DNA from: Bacteroidales bacterium
GTDB lineage: Bacteria > Bacteroidota > Bacteroidia > Bacteroidales > UBA932
Reading direction: 5' to 3'
Length of the DNA: 46,271 nucleotides
Assembly (NCBI GenBank): GCA_015060225.1
Contig: SUYX01000006.1
Location: forward strand, 44,284-90,554
Under the pieces are notes generated by a model that did not search any database, was not told the origin of the DNA, and saw only the letters and a program-made list of their open reading frames with translations. Within the stretch, counting starts at the first letter, position 1; each line of letters begins with the position of its first letter. This document shows positions 10,623 to 16,379 of the stretch, one piece after another. Position numbers and translations under genes: made by a program.

Positions 10623-10654
10623 AAAAAAAGGACAGGGAACCGGTCCCTGTCCTT
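10623..10654 (-). terminator. Intrinsic terminator or attenuator upstream of the tape measure gene
   Basis: On minus, an 11-bp stem (AAGGACAGGGA pairing with TCCCTGTCCTT) is followed by seven T. It lies between the small membrane protein gene and the tape measure gene, inside what otherwise looks like one operon, so it may be leaky or regulated. Confidence 0.8.
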
Positions 10655-10677
10655 AATACAAAAGATGTATAAGCAAC

Positions 10678-10836
10678 TTATTTAAATATCTGTTTAAGCA
10701 GCTCAATAGCGCCCCAGGTAAGGAATCCTATGATTAAACAAAAAATAAACATAAAAACTGCAGTACCAAAATTACCGAACAACATACCAACTATAACCCC
10801 TACTACAATTGAAGAAATAAGTATAGTTCTTATCAT
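10678..10836 (-). CDS. Small two-helix membrane protein
   Basis: A 52-aa reading frame starting MIRTILISSIVVGVIVGMLF and ending IELLKQIFK. It has two hydrophobic segments (about residues 4-20 and 24-44) separated by GNFG, a compact helical hairpin suited to the inner membrane. Its ATG overlaps the stop of the upstream gene (ATGA, 10833-10836) and a terminator follows. Location just before the tape measure suggests a tail accessory, holin-like or exclusion protein; size and hydropathy alone cannot decide. Confidence 0.65.
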   Translation of the reverse strand: MIRTILISSIVVGVIVGMLFGNFGTAVFMFIFCLIIGFLTWGAIELLKQIFK

Positions 10837-11192
10837 TTCTCATTCAAATTATGTGTTATTACTCTCCTTACATATCCGCCAACTGCATACTTCAGTCTGC
10901 GGTAGATACCTCCATACAGATAGCCATACACATACTTGTTGTAGATAGGCTCGTAGTTCTTCTTTTTCTTGCCTCCTCGTCCTTTCTTCATATCCAGGAA
11001 GCGGATGTACAGAGGGTACTGGATGGTCATCTTCATATTGGCCACTGTAGGCTTCTGCCCCAAGGAACTCAACAGCGCTCCGGTGCGGTTGGCATAGTAC
11101 ACTGTGGCAATCATTTTCTGTGTGGCCAGCAACTGCTCCCCTTGTTCCATCAGCAGCCCGTTCAAAGTATGTATATAGTTCTCTGTTAGCAT
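10833..11192 (-). CDS. Phage protein of unknown function, tail operon
   Basis: A 119-aa basic protein (MLTENYIHTLNGLL...). It has a Lys/Gly-rich patch (KKGRGGKKKKNY, about residues 69-80) and a Tyr-rich C-terminal part with several YGYLYGG-type residues. No family is recognisable. It sits in the row of small genes between the array-associated gene and the tape measure, where neck or tail-completion proteins are usual. The basic patch could contact DNA or the capsid. Confidence 0.65.
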   Translation of the reverse strand: MLTENYIHTLNGLLMEQGEQLLATQKMIATVYYANRTGALLSSLGQKPTVANMKMTIQYPLYIRFLDMKKGRGGKKKKNYEPIYNKYVYGYLYGGIYRRLKYAVGGYVRRVITHNLNEK

Positions 11193-11201
11193 ATCACAAA
11201 G

Positions 11202-11741
11202 TTAATAAATTTCGCTGAGACATTCTATAGCCCTGTGCAGAGGGCCTAACACCTGCCACTTGTGCTTCTTCCAGATATCAGCCAAATCTTCATCCACTTG
11301 ATTGAGTACACTGCTAATGGAATCCATATAAGCCCTGGTCAGCTTATCCCAATTGGCAATGGTAACATCCTTCTCCCTCTGGCGATAATGTTCAACCATA
11401 TTGTCGGCCTCCAGAATCAAATTATCATAGGACTCAATCAAAAGAGATGCAAGGTAGAGGAACTCTACCGGCTCAATACTGCGGCATTCCCCAGGTTTAT
11501 ACTTTGGGGACTTCCCAGCTGAGAGTTTGGACATCCTCATATCAAACTTATCCATATCAAAAGTGTTTTCCGGCAAGCACTTCAGAATGGATACCAGTTG
11601 CCCAAGTTCCGGGATATTGCCCAATAATGGTGTCAGATCCGCATCTTCAAGGACCCTTTCAATCTGTGCACCTATATATCCGAAATACCACATGGTACCG
11701 CCAAGGGCATCTGCCCATAACCCTGTATAATTACTGTTCAT
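11202..11741 (-). CDS. Phage protein of unknown function, tail operon
   Basis: A 179-aa acidic protein, mostly predicted helix, starting MNSNYTGLWADALGGTMWYF. No motif is recognised. It overlaps the end of the upstream 90-aa gene by 11 bp and precedes the basic 119-aa gene, so the three are probably coupled. It could be a tail assembly or connector protein by position only. Confidence 0.65.
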   Translation of the reverse strand: MNSNYTGLWADALGGTMWYFGYIGAQIERVLEDADLTPLLGNIPELGQLVSILKCLPENTFDMDKFDMRMSKLSAGKSPKYKPGECRSIEPVEFLYLASLLIESYDNLILEADNMVEHYRQREKDVTIANWDKLTRAYMDSISSVLNQVDEDLADIWKKHKWQVLGPLHRAIECLSEIY

Positions 11742-12003
11742 TGCTATTCCTCCTCATATATACATCAGCATAAGCAGACCTATCCCATGCCTGGGCCAGA
11801 ACCGGATCTGCCTTTGCCAACAGTTTATAAATTGACACCTCAAAACAATTGGAAAGTTCATTCCATTCCGGTATCAGCTCTTTGAGCCTGCCGGATCCGT
11901 TGACGCTCCGGAAAGATGACAATTCTTTCTCAAGAGAATAAAAATGCTCCATAAGCAGTTTGGCATAGGCCAAACACTCAATATCTGTCCTACTCTTATC
12001 CAT
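11731..12003 (-). CDS. Phage protein of unknown function, tail operon
   Basis: A 90-aa protein starting MDKSRTDIECLAYAKLLMEH. Its start codon shares one base with the stop of the 109-aa gene upstream (TAATG), which implies translational coupling to the gene regulated by the RNA array. No domain is seen. Both this protein and the 179-aa one contain the pattern of an aromatic-rich helix followed by SYDNLIL/HFYSLEK-like segments, so they may be distantly related; this is weak. Confidence 0.6.
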   Translation of the reverse strand: MDKSRTDIECLAYAKLLMEHFYSLEKELSSFRSVNGSGRLKELIPEWNELSNCFEVSIYKLLAKADPVLAQAWDRSAYADVYMRRNSNEQ

Positions 12004-12332
12004 TACTGTTCCTCCTTACAGTTAAAGATCATATAATCCACATCTGGGAGAGGCCTTCTGATTACCATGGATGCAATCTTGAGTTTCATTCTGTCCTTGA
12101 GGCTTACTGCTTCTGTGGCCAGTTCAATGCTTGAGGCGTGGAGCAGGGTGTAAGAGTAACTGTCGGTGTTGGTCTTAAGGAGTACTCCGTACCAGTCATC
12201 GGGAAGAGTTGAGATGATGAACCCTGGGGTTACATCTGAAGTGGTGGTTGATACAATGGCACCTACCTGGTAGGTGTGGGCAACGGCTGCACCTTGTGCA
12301 GTACCGGTTGCAAAAGCATTAGTGGTTTGCAT
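12003..12332 (-). CDS. Array-associated small protein, intact copy (unit 1)
   Basis: A 109-aa protein, first gene of the tail block. The N-terminal ~40 residues (TAQGAAVAHTYQVGAIVSTT and on) are repeated in the truncated frames of units 2 and 3 upstream. The C-terminal part (LPDDWYGVLLKT... to MIFNCKEEQ) is unique to this copy. No domain is recognised; a short beta-rich structural protein is possible. The ATG lies in the loop of a hairpin (stem ATTAGT/ACTAAT), and the ten bases TGCAAACCAC at and after it are exactly complementary to a segment of the RNA element just upstream. Translation is therefore probably controlled by that RNA. It is coupled to the 90-aa gene by a TAATG overlap. Confidence 0.7.
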   Translation of the reverse strand: MQTTNAFATGTAQGAAVAHTYQVGAIVSTTTSDVTPGFIISTLPDDWYGVLLKTNTDSYSYTLLHASSIELATEAVSLKDRMKLKIASMVIRRPLPDVDYMIFNCKEEQ

Positions 12333-12362
12333 AACTAATAGCGTTTTACAAGGTTATTAAAT

Positions 12363-12504
12363 AAAAAAGCAGTCTTTAGGGTTGCAAACCACATCTCGCT
12401 AACGAAATGCTCATGGCCCTTTCGGAACCAACGCCCATAGACTGCTAAACTTACTTTCTGCTTAAAGTTCGTTAGCCAGATTGTATTGTTAAGATGTGAT
12501 TTGC
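12363..12504 (-). ncRNA. Array RNA element, unit 1 (pseudoknotted leader RNA)
   Basis: About 142 nt on minus from the predicted start after the TATCTTTG box. Elements in order: 5' arm GCAAATCACATC (12493-12504); P2 strand GCTAACGAA (12468-12476); a hairpin with stem AACTTTA/TAAGTTT-like arms and loop around AGCAGAAAG; terminator 5' strand AGCAGTCT (12439-12446); a GAAA tetraloop hairpin (12413-12431) with one bulged U; P2 partner TTCGTTAGC (12398-12406); internal arm GATGTGGTTTGC (12384-12395), pairing with the 5' arm; terminator 3' strand AGACTGCT (12368-12375); six T. The terminator stem crosses P1/P2, so the fold is a pseudoknot. The internal arm also matches the start of the gene below. 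Covariation with units 2 and 3 supports the fold. Confidence 0.8.
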
Positions 12505-12508
12505 AAAA

Positions 12509-12541
12509 CAAAGATAATAATAAATTTTCCTTTTTTGCAAA
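12509..12541 (-). promoter_or_regulatory. Promoter of array unit 1
   Basis: A TATCTTTG box (12509-12516) matches the Bacteroidetes -7 consensus TAnnTTTG, with TTTG (12538-12541) 21 bp upstream as -33. Transcription would start at about 12503-12504, exactly at the 5' arm of the RNA. Confidence 0.75.
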
Positions 12542-12553
12542 AAAAATAAAAAA

Positions 12554-12673
12554 GATGATGAACCCTGGGGTTACATCTGAAGTGGTGGTTGATACAATGG
12601 CACCTACCTGGTAGGTGTGGGCAACGGCTGCACCTTGTGCAGTACCGGTTGCAAAATTAGTAGTGTCGGTCAT
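12554..12673 (-). pseudogene. Truncated 5' copy of the array gene (unit 2)
   Basis: Starts ATG at 12673 (MTDTTNFATGTAQGAAVAHT...) and matches the first ~40 codons of the intact gene. Bases 12554-12656 are identical to 12213-12315 in unit 1, a very recent duplication. The codons next to the ATG differ. Homology stops at GGGTTCATCATC and runs straight into the promoter of unit 1, so no full protein can be made. The start-codon hairpin (AGTAGT/ACTACT, 12675-12680 with 12659-12664) is kept with a compensatory change. Confidence 0.75.
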
Positions 12674-12701
12674 GACTACTTACTTTACAAGGTTATTAAA
12701 T

Positions 12702-12838
12702 AAAAAAGCATCCGGTAGGGTTGACCGACACATATCGCTAACGAAATGCCGTTGGACCTTTCGGATCCAACACCCATGGGATGCTAAACTTACTTTCTGC
12801 TTAAGTTCGTTAGCAAGATTGTTAATATGTATCGGTCG
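12702..12838 (-). ncRNA. Array RNA element, unit 2
   Basis: Same architecture as unit 1. 5' arm GACCGATACATAT (12825-12837); P2 strands GCTAACGAA and TTCGTTAGC; conserved AGCAGAAAG hairpin; terminator stem AGCATCC/GGATGCT (12779-12785 with 12707-12713) followed by six T; GAAA hairpin (12751-12771). Internal arm ATATGTGTCGGTCA (12722-12735) pairs with the 5' arm through one U-G wobble and with the unit's own start region TGACCGACAC (12663-12672) perfectly. Arm and terminator sequences differ completely from unit 1 while pairing is maintained. Confidence 0.8.
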
Positions 12839-12841
12839 CAA

Positions 12842-12880
12842 CAAAGGTAAAAAGAATTTTGGAAAAAATTCCTTTTTTGG
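12842..12880 (-). promoter_or_regulatory. Promoter of array unit 2
   Basis: -7 box TACCTTTG at 12842-12849, with the AAAAAAGGAA motif shared by all three array promoters upstream. The -33 TTTG is not clear. The predicted start falls at the 5' arm of RNA unit 2. Confidence 0.65.
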
Positions 12881-12928
12881 GAAAAATGTTGCAAATTCTC
12901 TTCCCGATAAAGGAAGACCTGGGGGAAA

Positions 12929-13006
12929 AATGGCACCTACCTGGTAGGTGTGAACAGCTGCAGCACCTTGTGCTGACTGAGCTGTAAAAGAATCAGTAGT
13001 ACGCAT
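12929..13006 (-). pseudogene. Truncated 5' copy of the array gene (unit 3)
   Basis: ATG at 13006, reading MRTTDSFTAQSAQGAAAVHT then YQVGAI. Homology ends immediately after the palindrome CACCTACCAGGTAGGTG and is followed by TTTTTCCCCC, which could act as a weak terminator. It is more diverged from unit 1 than unit 2 is, so probably the oldest duplicate. The start-codon hairpin is kept (ATTAGT with ACTGAT, one wobble). Confidence 0.7.
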
Positions 13007-13028
13007 AACTAATTATTTTACAATAAAC

Positions 13029-13171
13029 AAAAAAAGCAACCCTTAGAGTTGCGTACTACATTTCACAAGGTGGAATGCTCATGGCCCTTTCGGAACCAAC
13101 ACTCATAGGTTGCTAAACTTACTTTCTGCTTAAGTCCCACCTAAGATTGATATGATAAAATGTAGTCCGCA
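13029..13171 (-). ncRNA. Array RNA element, unit 3
   Basis: Same architecture as units 1 and 2. 5' arm TGCGGACTACATTT (13158-13171); P2 is replaced by AGGTGGGA with TTCCACCT, a compensated exchange; conserved AGCAGAAAG hairpin and GAAA hairpin (13079-13100); terminator stem AGCAACC/GGTTGCT (13108-13114 with 13035-13041) plus T run. Internal arm AAATGTAGTACGCA (13050-13063) pairs with the 5' arm (one mismatch) and exactly with the start region TGCGTACTAC (12996-13005) of its own truncated gene. Confidence 0.8.
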
Positions 13172-13174
13172 TCA

Positions 13175-13210
13175 CAAAGGTAATAATATTTTCCAAGATT
13201 GTTCCTTTTT
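13175..13210 (-). promoter_or_regulatory. Promoter of array unit 3
   Basis: -7 box TACCTTTG at 13175-13182, preceded by the CAAAAAAGGAAC motif. The predicted start lies at the 5' arm of RNA unit 3, as in the other two units. Confidence 0.65.
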
Positions 13211-13224
13211 TGTAAAAAAATAAA

Positions 13225-13252
13225 AAAAGAGTCCAGTTTTACTGAACTCTTC
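13225..13252 (-). terminator. Terminator of the retropepsin-SEC-C gene
   Basis: On minus, GAGTTCAG and CTGGACTC form a stem with a short TAAAA loop, followed by seven T. It lies just past the gene stop and separates it from the array. Confidence 0.8.
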
Positions 13253-13254
13253 CA

Positions 13255-13797
13255 TTACTTTCCGCAACAATGTTTATATTTCTTTCCACTACCACAACTG
13301 CAGGGATCATTCCTGCCGGGTACTTTTGCGCTTACCAAAGGTGTGTGAGCTTTAATTCCCTTCACATAATCAATAGTCTGCTGTGATGGAACTCTAAAAC
13401 TCATAACAGTCTGCCCACCAAAATTGGTAATTGAAAAATCCCCCTGAGATATAATATTCATTCCTATCAAACAGCCTGTATCTCCATTGGCAGACAATTC
13501 CTCACACTCTGTAACTTTGGTTTTAAGGGTAATTTGTTCGTTATTGAGAGTTATCTGCACATAGTACACATTAACATCTTTAGGACCATGGACGCCATTT
13601 ACTACAGTCTTGGAAATGGGTATAAGTCCCAACTTTTGTGCAGTGGATTTTGTAATAACAGAATTGGTTGCACCGGTATCCCATAATCCTAAAGTGTCAA
13701 CTGTAGTGGATGTAAAAGGATCACTTATATGTACATCTGTCTTAATGCAATTGACAACTGTACTGTATTTGGTGGTTAAGGCGTGGACTTTTCCCAT
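13255..13797 (-). CDS. Retropepsin-like aspartic protease fused to a SEC-C zinc motif
   Basis: A 180-aa protein from the ATG at 13797; an in-frame TTG lies 9 bp further up. Residues ~15-135 look like a single-domain retroviral-type aspartic protease: DTG at 40-42 within [12 protein letters not shown], then hydrophobic beta strands and a second glycine-rich strand ([11 protein letters not shown]). The C-terminus carries a SEC-C motif ([16 protein letters not shown]), a zinc-binding tail that in SecA and other proteins docks onto partner proteins. A protease addressed by a zinc tail suggests targeted cleavage. It follows the 78-aa gene directly, has its own terminator and lies in the accessory island. 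The target is unknown. Confidence 0.8.
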   Translation of the reverse strand: MGKVHALTTKYSTVVNCIKTDVHISDPFTSTTVDTLGLWDTGATNSVITKSTAQKLGLIPISKTVVNGVHGPKDVNVYYVQITLNNEQITLKTKVTECEELSANGDTGCLIGMNIISQGDFSITNFGGQTVMSFRVPSQQTIDYVKGIKAHTPLVSAKVPGRNDPCSCGSGKKYKHCCGK

Positions 13798-13798
13798 A

Positions 13799-14035
13799 CT
13801 ATACAAAAATCACTCTTGAATGAAAAGTTTGAGTATAAGCATTCTCATCTTTTGTGCACTCTTGAATTAGGAAAGTACCCAACTCAAATTTATTGGAAGC
13901 ATATTCAATTGCCTGCTCAAACGAACTAAAGGCACTTTTTACCTCCATATCTTTAATAACTAGAAATTGGTTAGGATATTTTTCAAAAAGATGTTTATAA
14001 TTCTCCTTGAAATAATTGAATTCCTTCTCTAACAT
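13799..14035 (-). CDS. DUF5678-like small protein partnered with the protease
   Basis: A 78-aa protein starting [20 protein letters not shown], with the pattern helix, [38 protein letters not shown] that resembles DUF5678 proteins. These often sit next to retropepsin-like genes, as here; the match is from memory of the family pattern. Its TAG stop lies 1 bp before the ATG of the protease gene, so the two form an operon. It could be a substrate adaptor or inhibitor of the protease. Confidence 0.65.
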   Translation of the reverse strand: MLEKEFNYFKENYKHLFEKYPNQFLVIKDMEVKSAFSSFEQAIEYASNKFELGTFLIQECTKDENAYTQTFHSRVIFV

Positions 14036-14100
14036 GATTGGTTGTCTATTTTATAAATATCTTGGAATGTAACAAGTGTATTGTTAAATAGTTGCGTCTG

Positions 14101-14190
14101 CAAATGTAAAAAAAATATAATTATTTTTTTTGCAAAAAAGGAACTATTTGAATGATATTTGAACAGGATTGAACAGCATTTGAACAAGAA
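14101..14190 (-). promoter_or_regulatory. Promoter with phased TTGAAC repeats
   Basis: On minus, GTTCCTTTTTTGC followed by TACATTTG (14101-14108 region) forms a Bacteroidetes-type promoter for the 78-aa/protease pair. Upstream, on plus, TTGAA occurs at 14148, 14159, 14169 and 14180, with 10-11-bp spacing (one helical turn), most copies continuing as TTGAACA, plus an inverted copy GTTCAA near 14193. This looks like a binding array for a regulator on one face of the DNA. Confidence 0.6.
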
Positions 14191-14269
14191 TCGTTCAATC
14201 AAGCATATTAAAATACCCTTTTAAATGATGCACAAGTACTGTAATGTGATGATGCAGCAAGTTGCCGGC

Positions 14270-14298
14270 AAATAAAAAAGCACCCCGGAGGGTGCTTG
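14270..14298 (-). terminator. Terminator of the STAS-like gene
   Basis: On minus, AAGCACCCTCCGGGGTGCTT followed by a T run. It lies 6 bp past the stop of the 93-aa gene and ends the ATPase/STAS-like operon. Confidence 0.85.
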
Positions 14299-14303
14299 AT
14301 GGT

Positions 14304-14585
14304 TTATGATATTTTCGCTACATAATCCTTAATTCTATCAGCCTGGCTTCTCGTTATATTGGTGAAACGGATTTTCTTTAAGGCCGTTTTTCCTTTATCT
14401 GAAATTAGTTTGCCAATAGAAGTGTTCAAAAACATTGAGGGTAGCGCATCTACATCCACCAAATCCAATGTGATGGAATCCTCAGTGTCATACTTGGCAA
14501 TAATCATATCATACAACTTAGCCCCTGCAGTAGGATAATCTGCATCTTTAAGTATATAACTGATACTAATGGTACACATACTCAC
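14304..14585 (-). CDS. STAS-like (DUF4325-type) protein
   Basis: A 93-aa protein with alternating strand/helix segments: a start strand (TISISYIL), AGAKLYDMIIAKY, SITLDLVDVDALPSMFLNTSIGKLI and a final helix (RSQADRIKDYV). The SITLDLVDVDALPSMFLNTS segment resembles the core of DUF4325 STAS-like proteins, which are regularly encoded beside GHKL ATPases. That is the case here: the ATPase gene ends 6 bp upstream. By analogy with anti-sigma/anti-anti-sigma pairs it would be the binding or phosphorylation partner of the ATPase. The phospho-acceptor cannot be assigned confidently; Ser64-like positions are only candidates. Confidence 0.75.
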   Translation of the reverse strand: MSMCTISISYILKDADYPTAGAKLYDMIIAKYDTEDSITLDLVDVDALPSMFLNTSIGKLISDKGKTALKKIRFTNITRSQADRIKDYVAKIS

Positions 14586-14590
14586 CTCCT

Positions 14591-15457
14591 CTAATTTAAA
14601 TAATCAAAATCTAATGTATCTAATGTTTCCTCGGCCTCATAGTGATTCAGATTAATCTTGTAATACACCAATGTGCCTTTAAATTCAAAATCCATTTTTT
14701 TAGTTCTAACAGACTCCTCTTTTGTCATCAGAAATGCCCCATTACTTAATATAAGCATATTCTGGTCTTTTGTACTGCTCCCCCTAATTGAATCCAACCC
14801 CATACCACTATTGTGCAGTTTTGATTTTACTGTAAATTTAGGTTCAATCGCTTTCCTCAATGCCTCCTCATCTGACACATAAGGGAGAACTGTCCTCACT
14901 GAATTACCAATTCCTATGCCAAAATCACATACGGCAATCTGCAAAATTTGATTATCCGGATCAAACTGGATAAAGGAAAAAGCATTACCTTCAGCATAAG
15001 CATGATCACATACATTATAAAAAGCTTCAGTGATAGACACTTTTATTGATGACAGATCTTTATCCGATTTGAACTTATCCTTCAAATATTTTGTAACCTC
15101 ATTCCCATACAGTTCCTTTTGCTCATCCTTCAATCTCCAAAGGTTCAAGATATTCTCATCCTCAATATGGGAGTGGTCTTGACCTCCAGCCCAATACTCC
15201 CTAAACTTAAGAGTTTGAAACAAGTAATCACCAACAGGTGTTTTACGGTCTACTTTTATTTCTACATCAAACCTGCTAATATGTTCAATCAAACAAGCAA
15301 GTGAAACTATATGAACTGGACTTAGATTCTTAACCTCAATATCAGGGAATGTAAAGACCACAGTACCACATTCATCATTATGGATACAAGCCCTGTATTC
15401 CATAACTCTGGAAAGCCATAAATCTTTATTCGTACTATTGAAAATTAAGGTTATCAT
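14591..15457 (-). CDS. GHKL (histidine-kinase-like) ATPase
   Basis: A 288-aa protein. The N-terminal ~130 residues are a sensor-like alpha/beta region. The C-terminal half has the three GHKL boxes: N-box EAFYNVCDHA (144-153), G1 CDFGIGIG (177-184) and G2 NSGMGLDSIR (216-225). There is no dimerisation/phospho-acceptor His domain, membrane segment or receiver, so it is not an ordinary two-component kinase. With the adjacent STAS-like gene it forms a pair resembling anti-sigma kinase/antagonist modules; such pairs are common on mobile elements. It lies in the prophage accessory island and may be a regulatory or defence cassette. The role is inferred. Confidence 0.8.
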   Translation of the reverse strand: MITLIFNSTNKDLWLSRVMEYRACIHNDECGTVVFTFPDIEVKNLSPVHIVSLACLIEHISRFDVEIKVDRKTPVGDYLFQTLKFREYWAGGQDHSHIEDENILNLWRLKDEQKELYGNEVTKYLKDKFKSDKDLSSIKVSITEAFYNVCDHAYAEGNAFSFIQFDPDNQILQIAVCDFGIGIGNSVRTVLPYVSDEEALRKAIEPKFTVKSKLHNSGMGLDSIRGSSTKDQNMLILSNGAFLMTKEESVRTKKMDFEFKGTLVYYKINLNHYEAEETLDTLDFDYLN

Positions 15458-15489
15458 CTGGATTTATCTGTAAATTTTACGCAAAAATG

Positions 15490-15526
15490 CAAAAAAAGTT
15501 GCAAAAAAGAAACTTTTTCGCAACTA
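15490..15526 (-). terminator. Hairpin with T run between the methylase and ATPase genes
   Basis: On minus, AGTTGCGAAAAAG, loop TTT and CTTTTTTGCAACT form a stem followed by seven T. It would end methylase transcription. The T run (TTTTTTTGC) could also be part of the -33 region of the ATPase gene promoter. Confidence 0.6.
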
Positions 15527-15570
15527 AGGAACATGTTGATTACTATAAAGTTCAATTGATAGGGCATTGA

Positions 15571-15592
15571 AGCAATGATAATTATCATTGCT
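15571..15592. repeat. Perfect 22-bp palindrome at the end of the methylase gene
   Basis: The core GCAATGATAATTATCATTGC extends by one A/T on each side and overlaps the methylase stop codon. It is perfectly symmetric without a spacer, as expected for a dimeric regulator site; no T run follows on minus. It could also be a weak terminator. Confidence 0.55.
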
Positions 15593-16364
15593 AATAGTTG
15601 CAAACCATCCATTCTTCCTGCCGTCTTCGTTTGGTCTTTGAGGCTGATATATGCCTTTCTATGCGGTGGATTTTCCATCCGTTAAGATTGGCATAATCCT
15701 GCACTTGAGACAGTGGAAATGTGGTGAGCATGAACTTCCCTTTCACTTTCTCCAGTACTGCCAAAAGGCGGCCCATATCGTGTTCATTGAAGGTGCCGTT
15801 GTAATGAGCGCAATCGGTCCCAAGATATGGAGGATCCACAAAGTGGAAGGTATCCGGGCTATCGTAGGTCTTTATCACCTCAATGGCATCCCGGCTCTCT
15901 ATGGTAACCCACTCCAGGCGGTCACACAATGACTGTGTAATATTATCCTTGGCATTTCGCAGTTTCTTGGCCATCGCCCCTTGGAAGTCGTAACCGAATG
16001 TTCCATCCAGCATTGAAGCAAAACTCATCTTGCTTCTAGCCCATACAGCCCAGGCACGCTGCACTGGAGAAAAGAAGGTTGGATACTTGAGTATGTGTCC
16101 GGCATGGGCGTGCAGGTCACGGCTGTGAAGGGTTTTCTCTATCTCTTTCTTGAGATCGGGATAATACATCTTGGCCACCCAGTAGAAGTTGGTGATGTTC
16201 TGGTTGATGTCATTGATGATTTCTGCTTTTACAGGGTCCTTGGCAAAGAGTACTGCAGCACCTCCGCAGAAGGCCTCTGTATAGATGGAATGTTTTGGAA
16301 TGAGTGGGAGGATATGCTTGAGCATAGTCTGTTTACCTCCATAATAGGTGATAGGTGTTTTCAT
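15591..16364 (-). CDS. DNA adenine methylase, D12 (Dam) class
   Basis: A 257-aa protein transferring methyl from S-adenosylmethionine to adenine N6. The AdoMet-binding motif EAFCGGAAVLF lies at 30-40, N-terminal YYGGKQ at 7-12 (typical of Dam-class enzymes), and the catalytic motif DPPY at 177-180. Length fits the class. No restriction endonuclease lies nearby, so it is an orphan phage methylase, probably protecting phage DNA from host restriction or marking it for packaging or regulation. The target cannot be read from the sequence. It is the first gene of the accessory island, after the long inverted-repeat element. Confidence 0.9.
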   Translation of the reverse strand: MKTPITYYGGKQTMLKHILPLIPKHSIYTEAFCGGAAVLFAKDPVKAEIINDINQNITNFYWVAKMYYPDLKKEIEKTLHSRDLHAHAGHILKYPTFFSPVQRAWAVWARSKMSFASMLDGTFGYDFQGAMAKKLRNAKDNITQSLCDRLEWVTIESRDAIEVIKTYDSPDTFHFVDPPYLGTDCAHYNGTFNEHDMGRLLAVLEKVKGKFMLTTFPLSQVQDYANLNGWKIHRIERHISASKTKRRRQEEWMVCNY

Positions 16365-16379
16365 AATTGTATATCTAAA

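Noticed and set aside
12335-12673. A 112-aa protein of unit 2 reading through into unit 1
   Set aside because: After codon ~40 the frame runs through the promoter and RNA element of unit 1, so the tail residues are incidental. The same holds for the frame of unit 3 (12680-13006).
12213-13182. Diversity-generating retroelement or retron
   Set aside because: No reverse transcriptase is present in the window, the differences between units are not adenine-biased, and the changed sites are paired to each other. An enzyme outside the window cannot be excluded.
15454-15678. A 74-aa minus frame between the methylase and ATPase genes
   Set aside because: It overlaps the methylase end in another frame and crosses the terminator-like hairpin.
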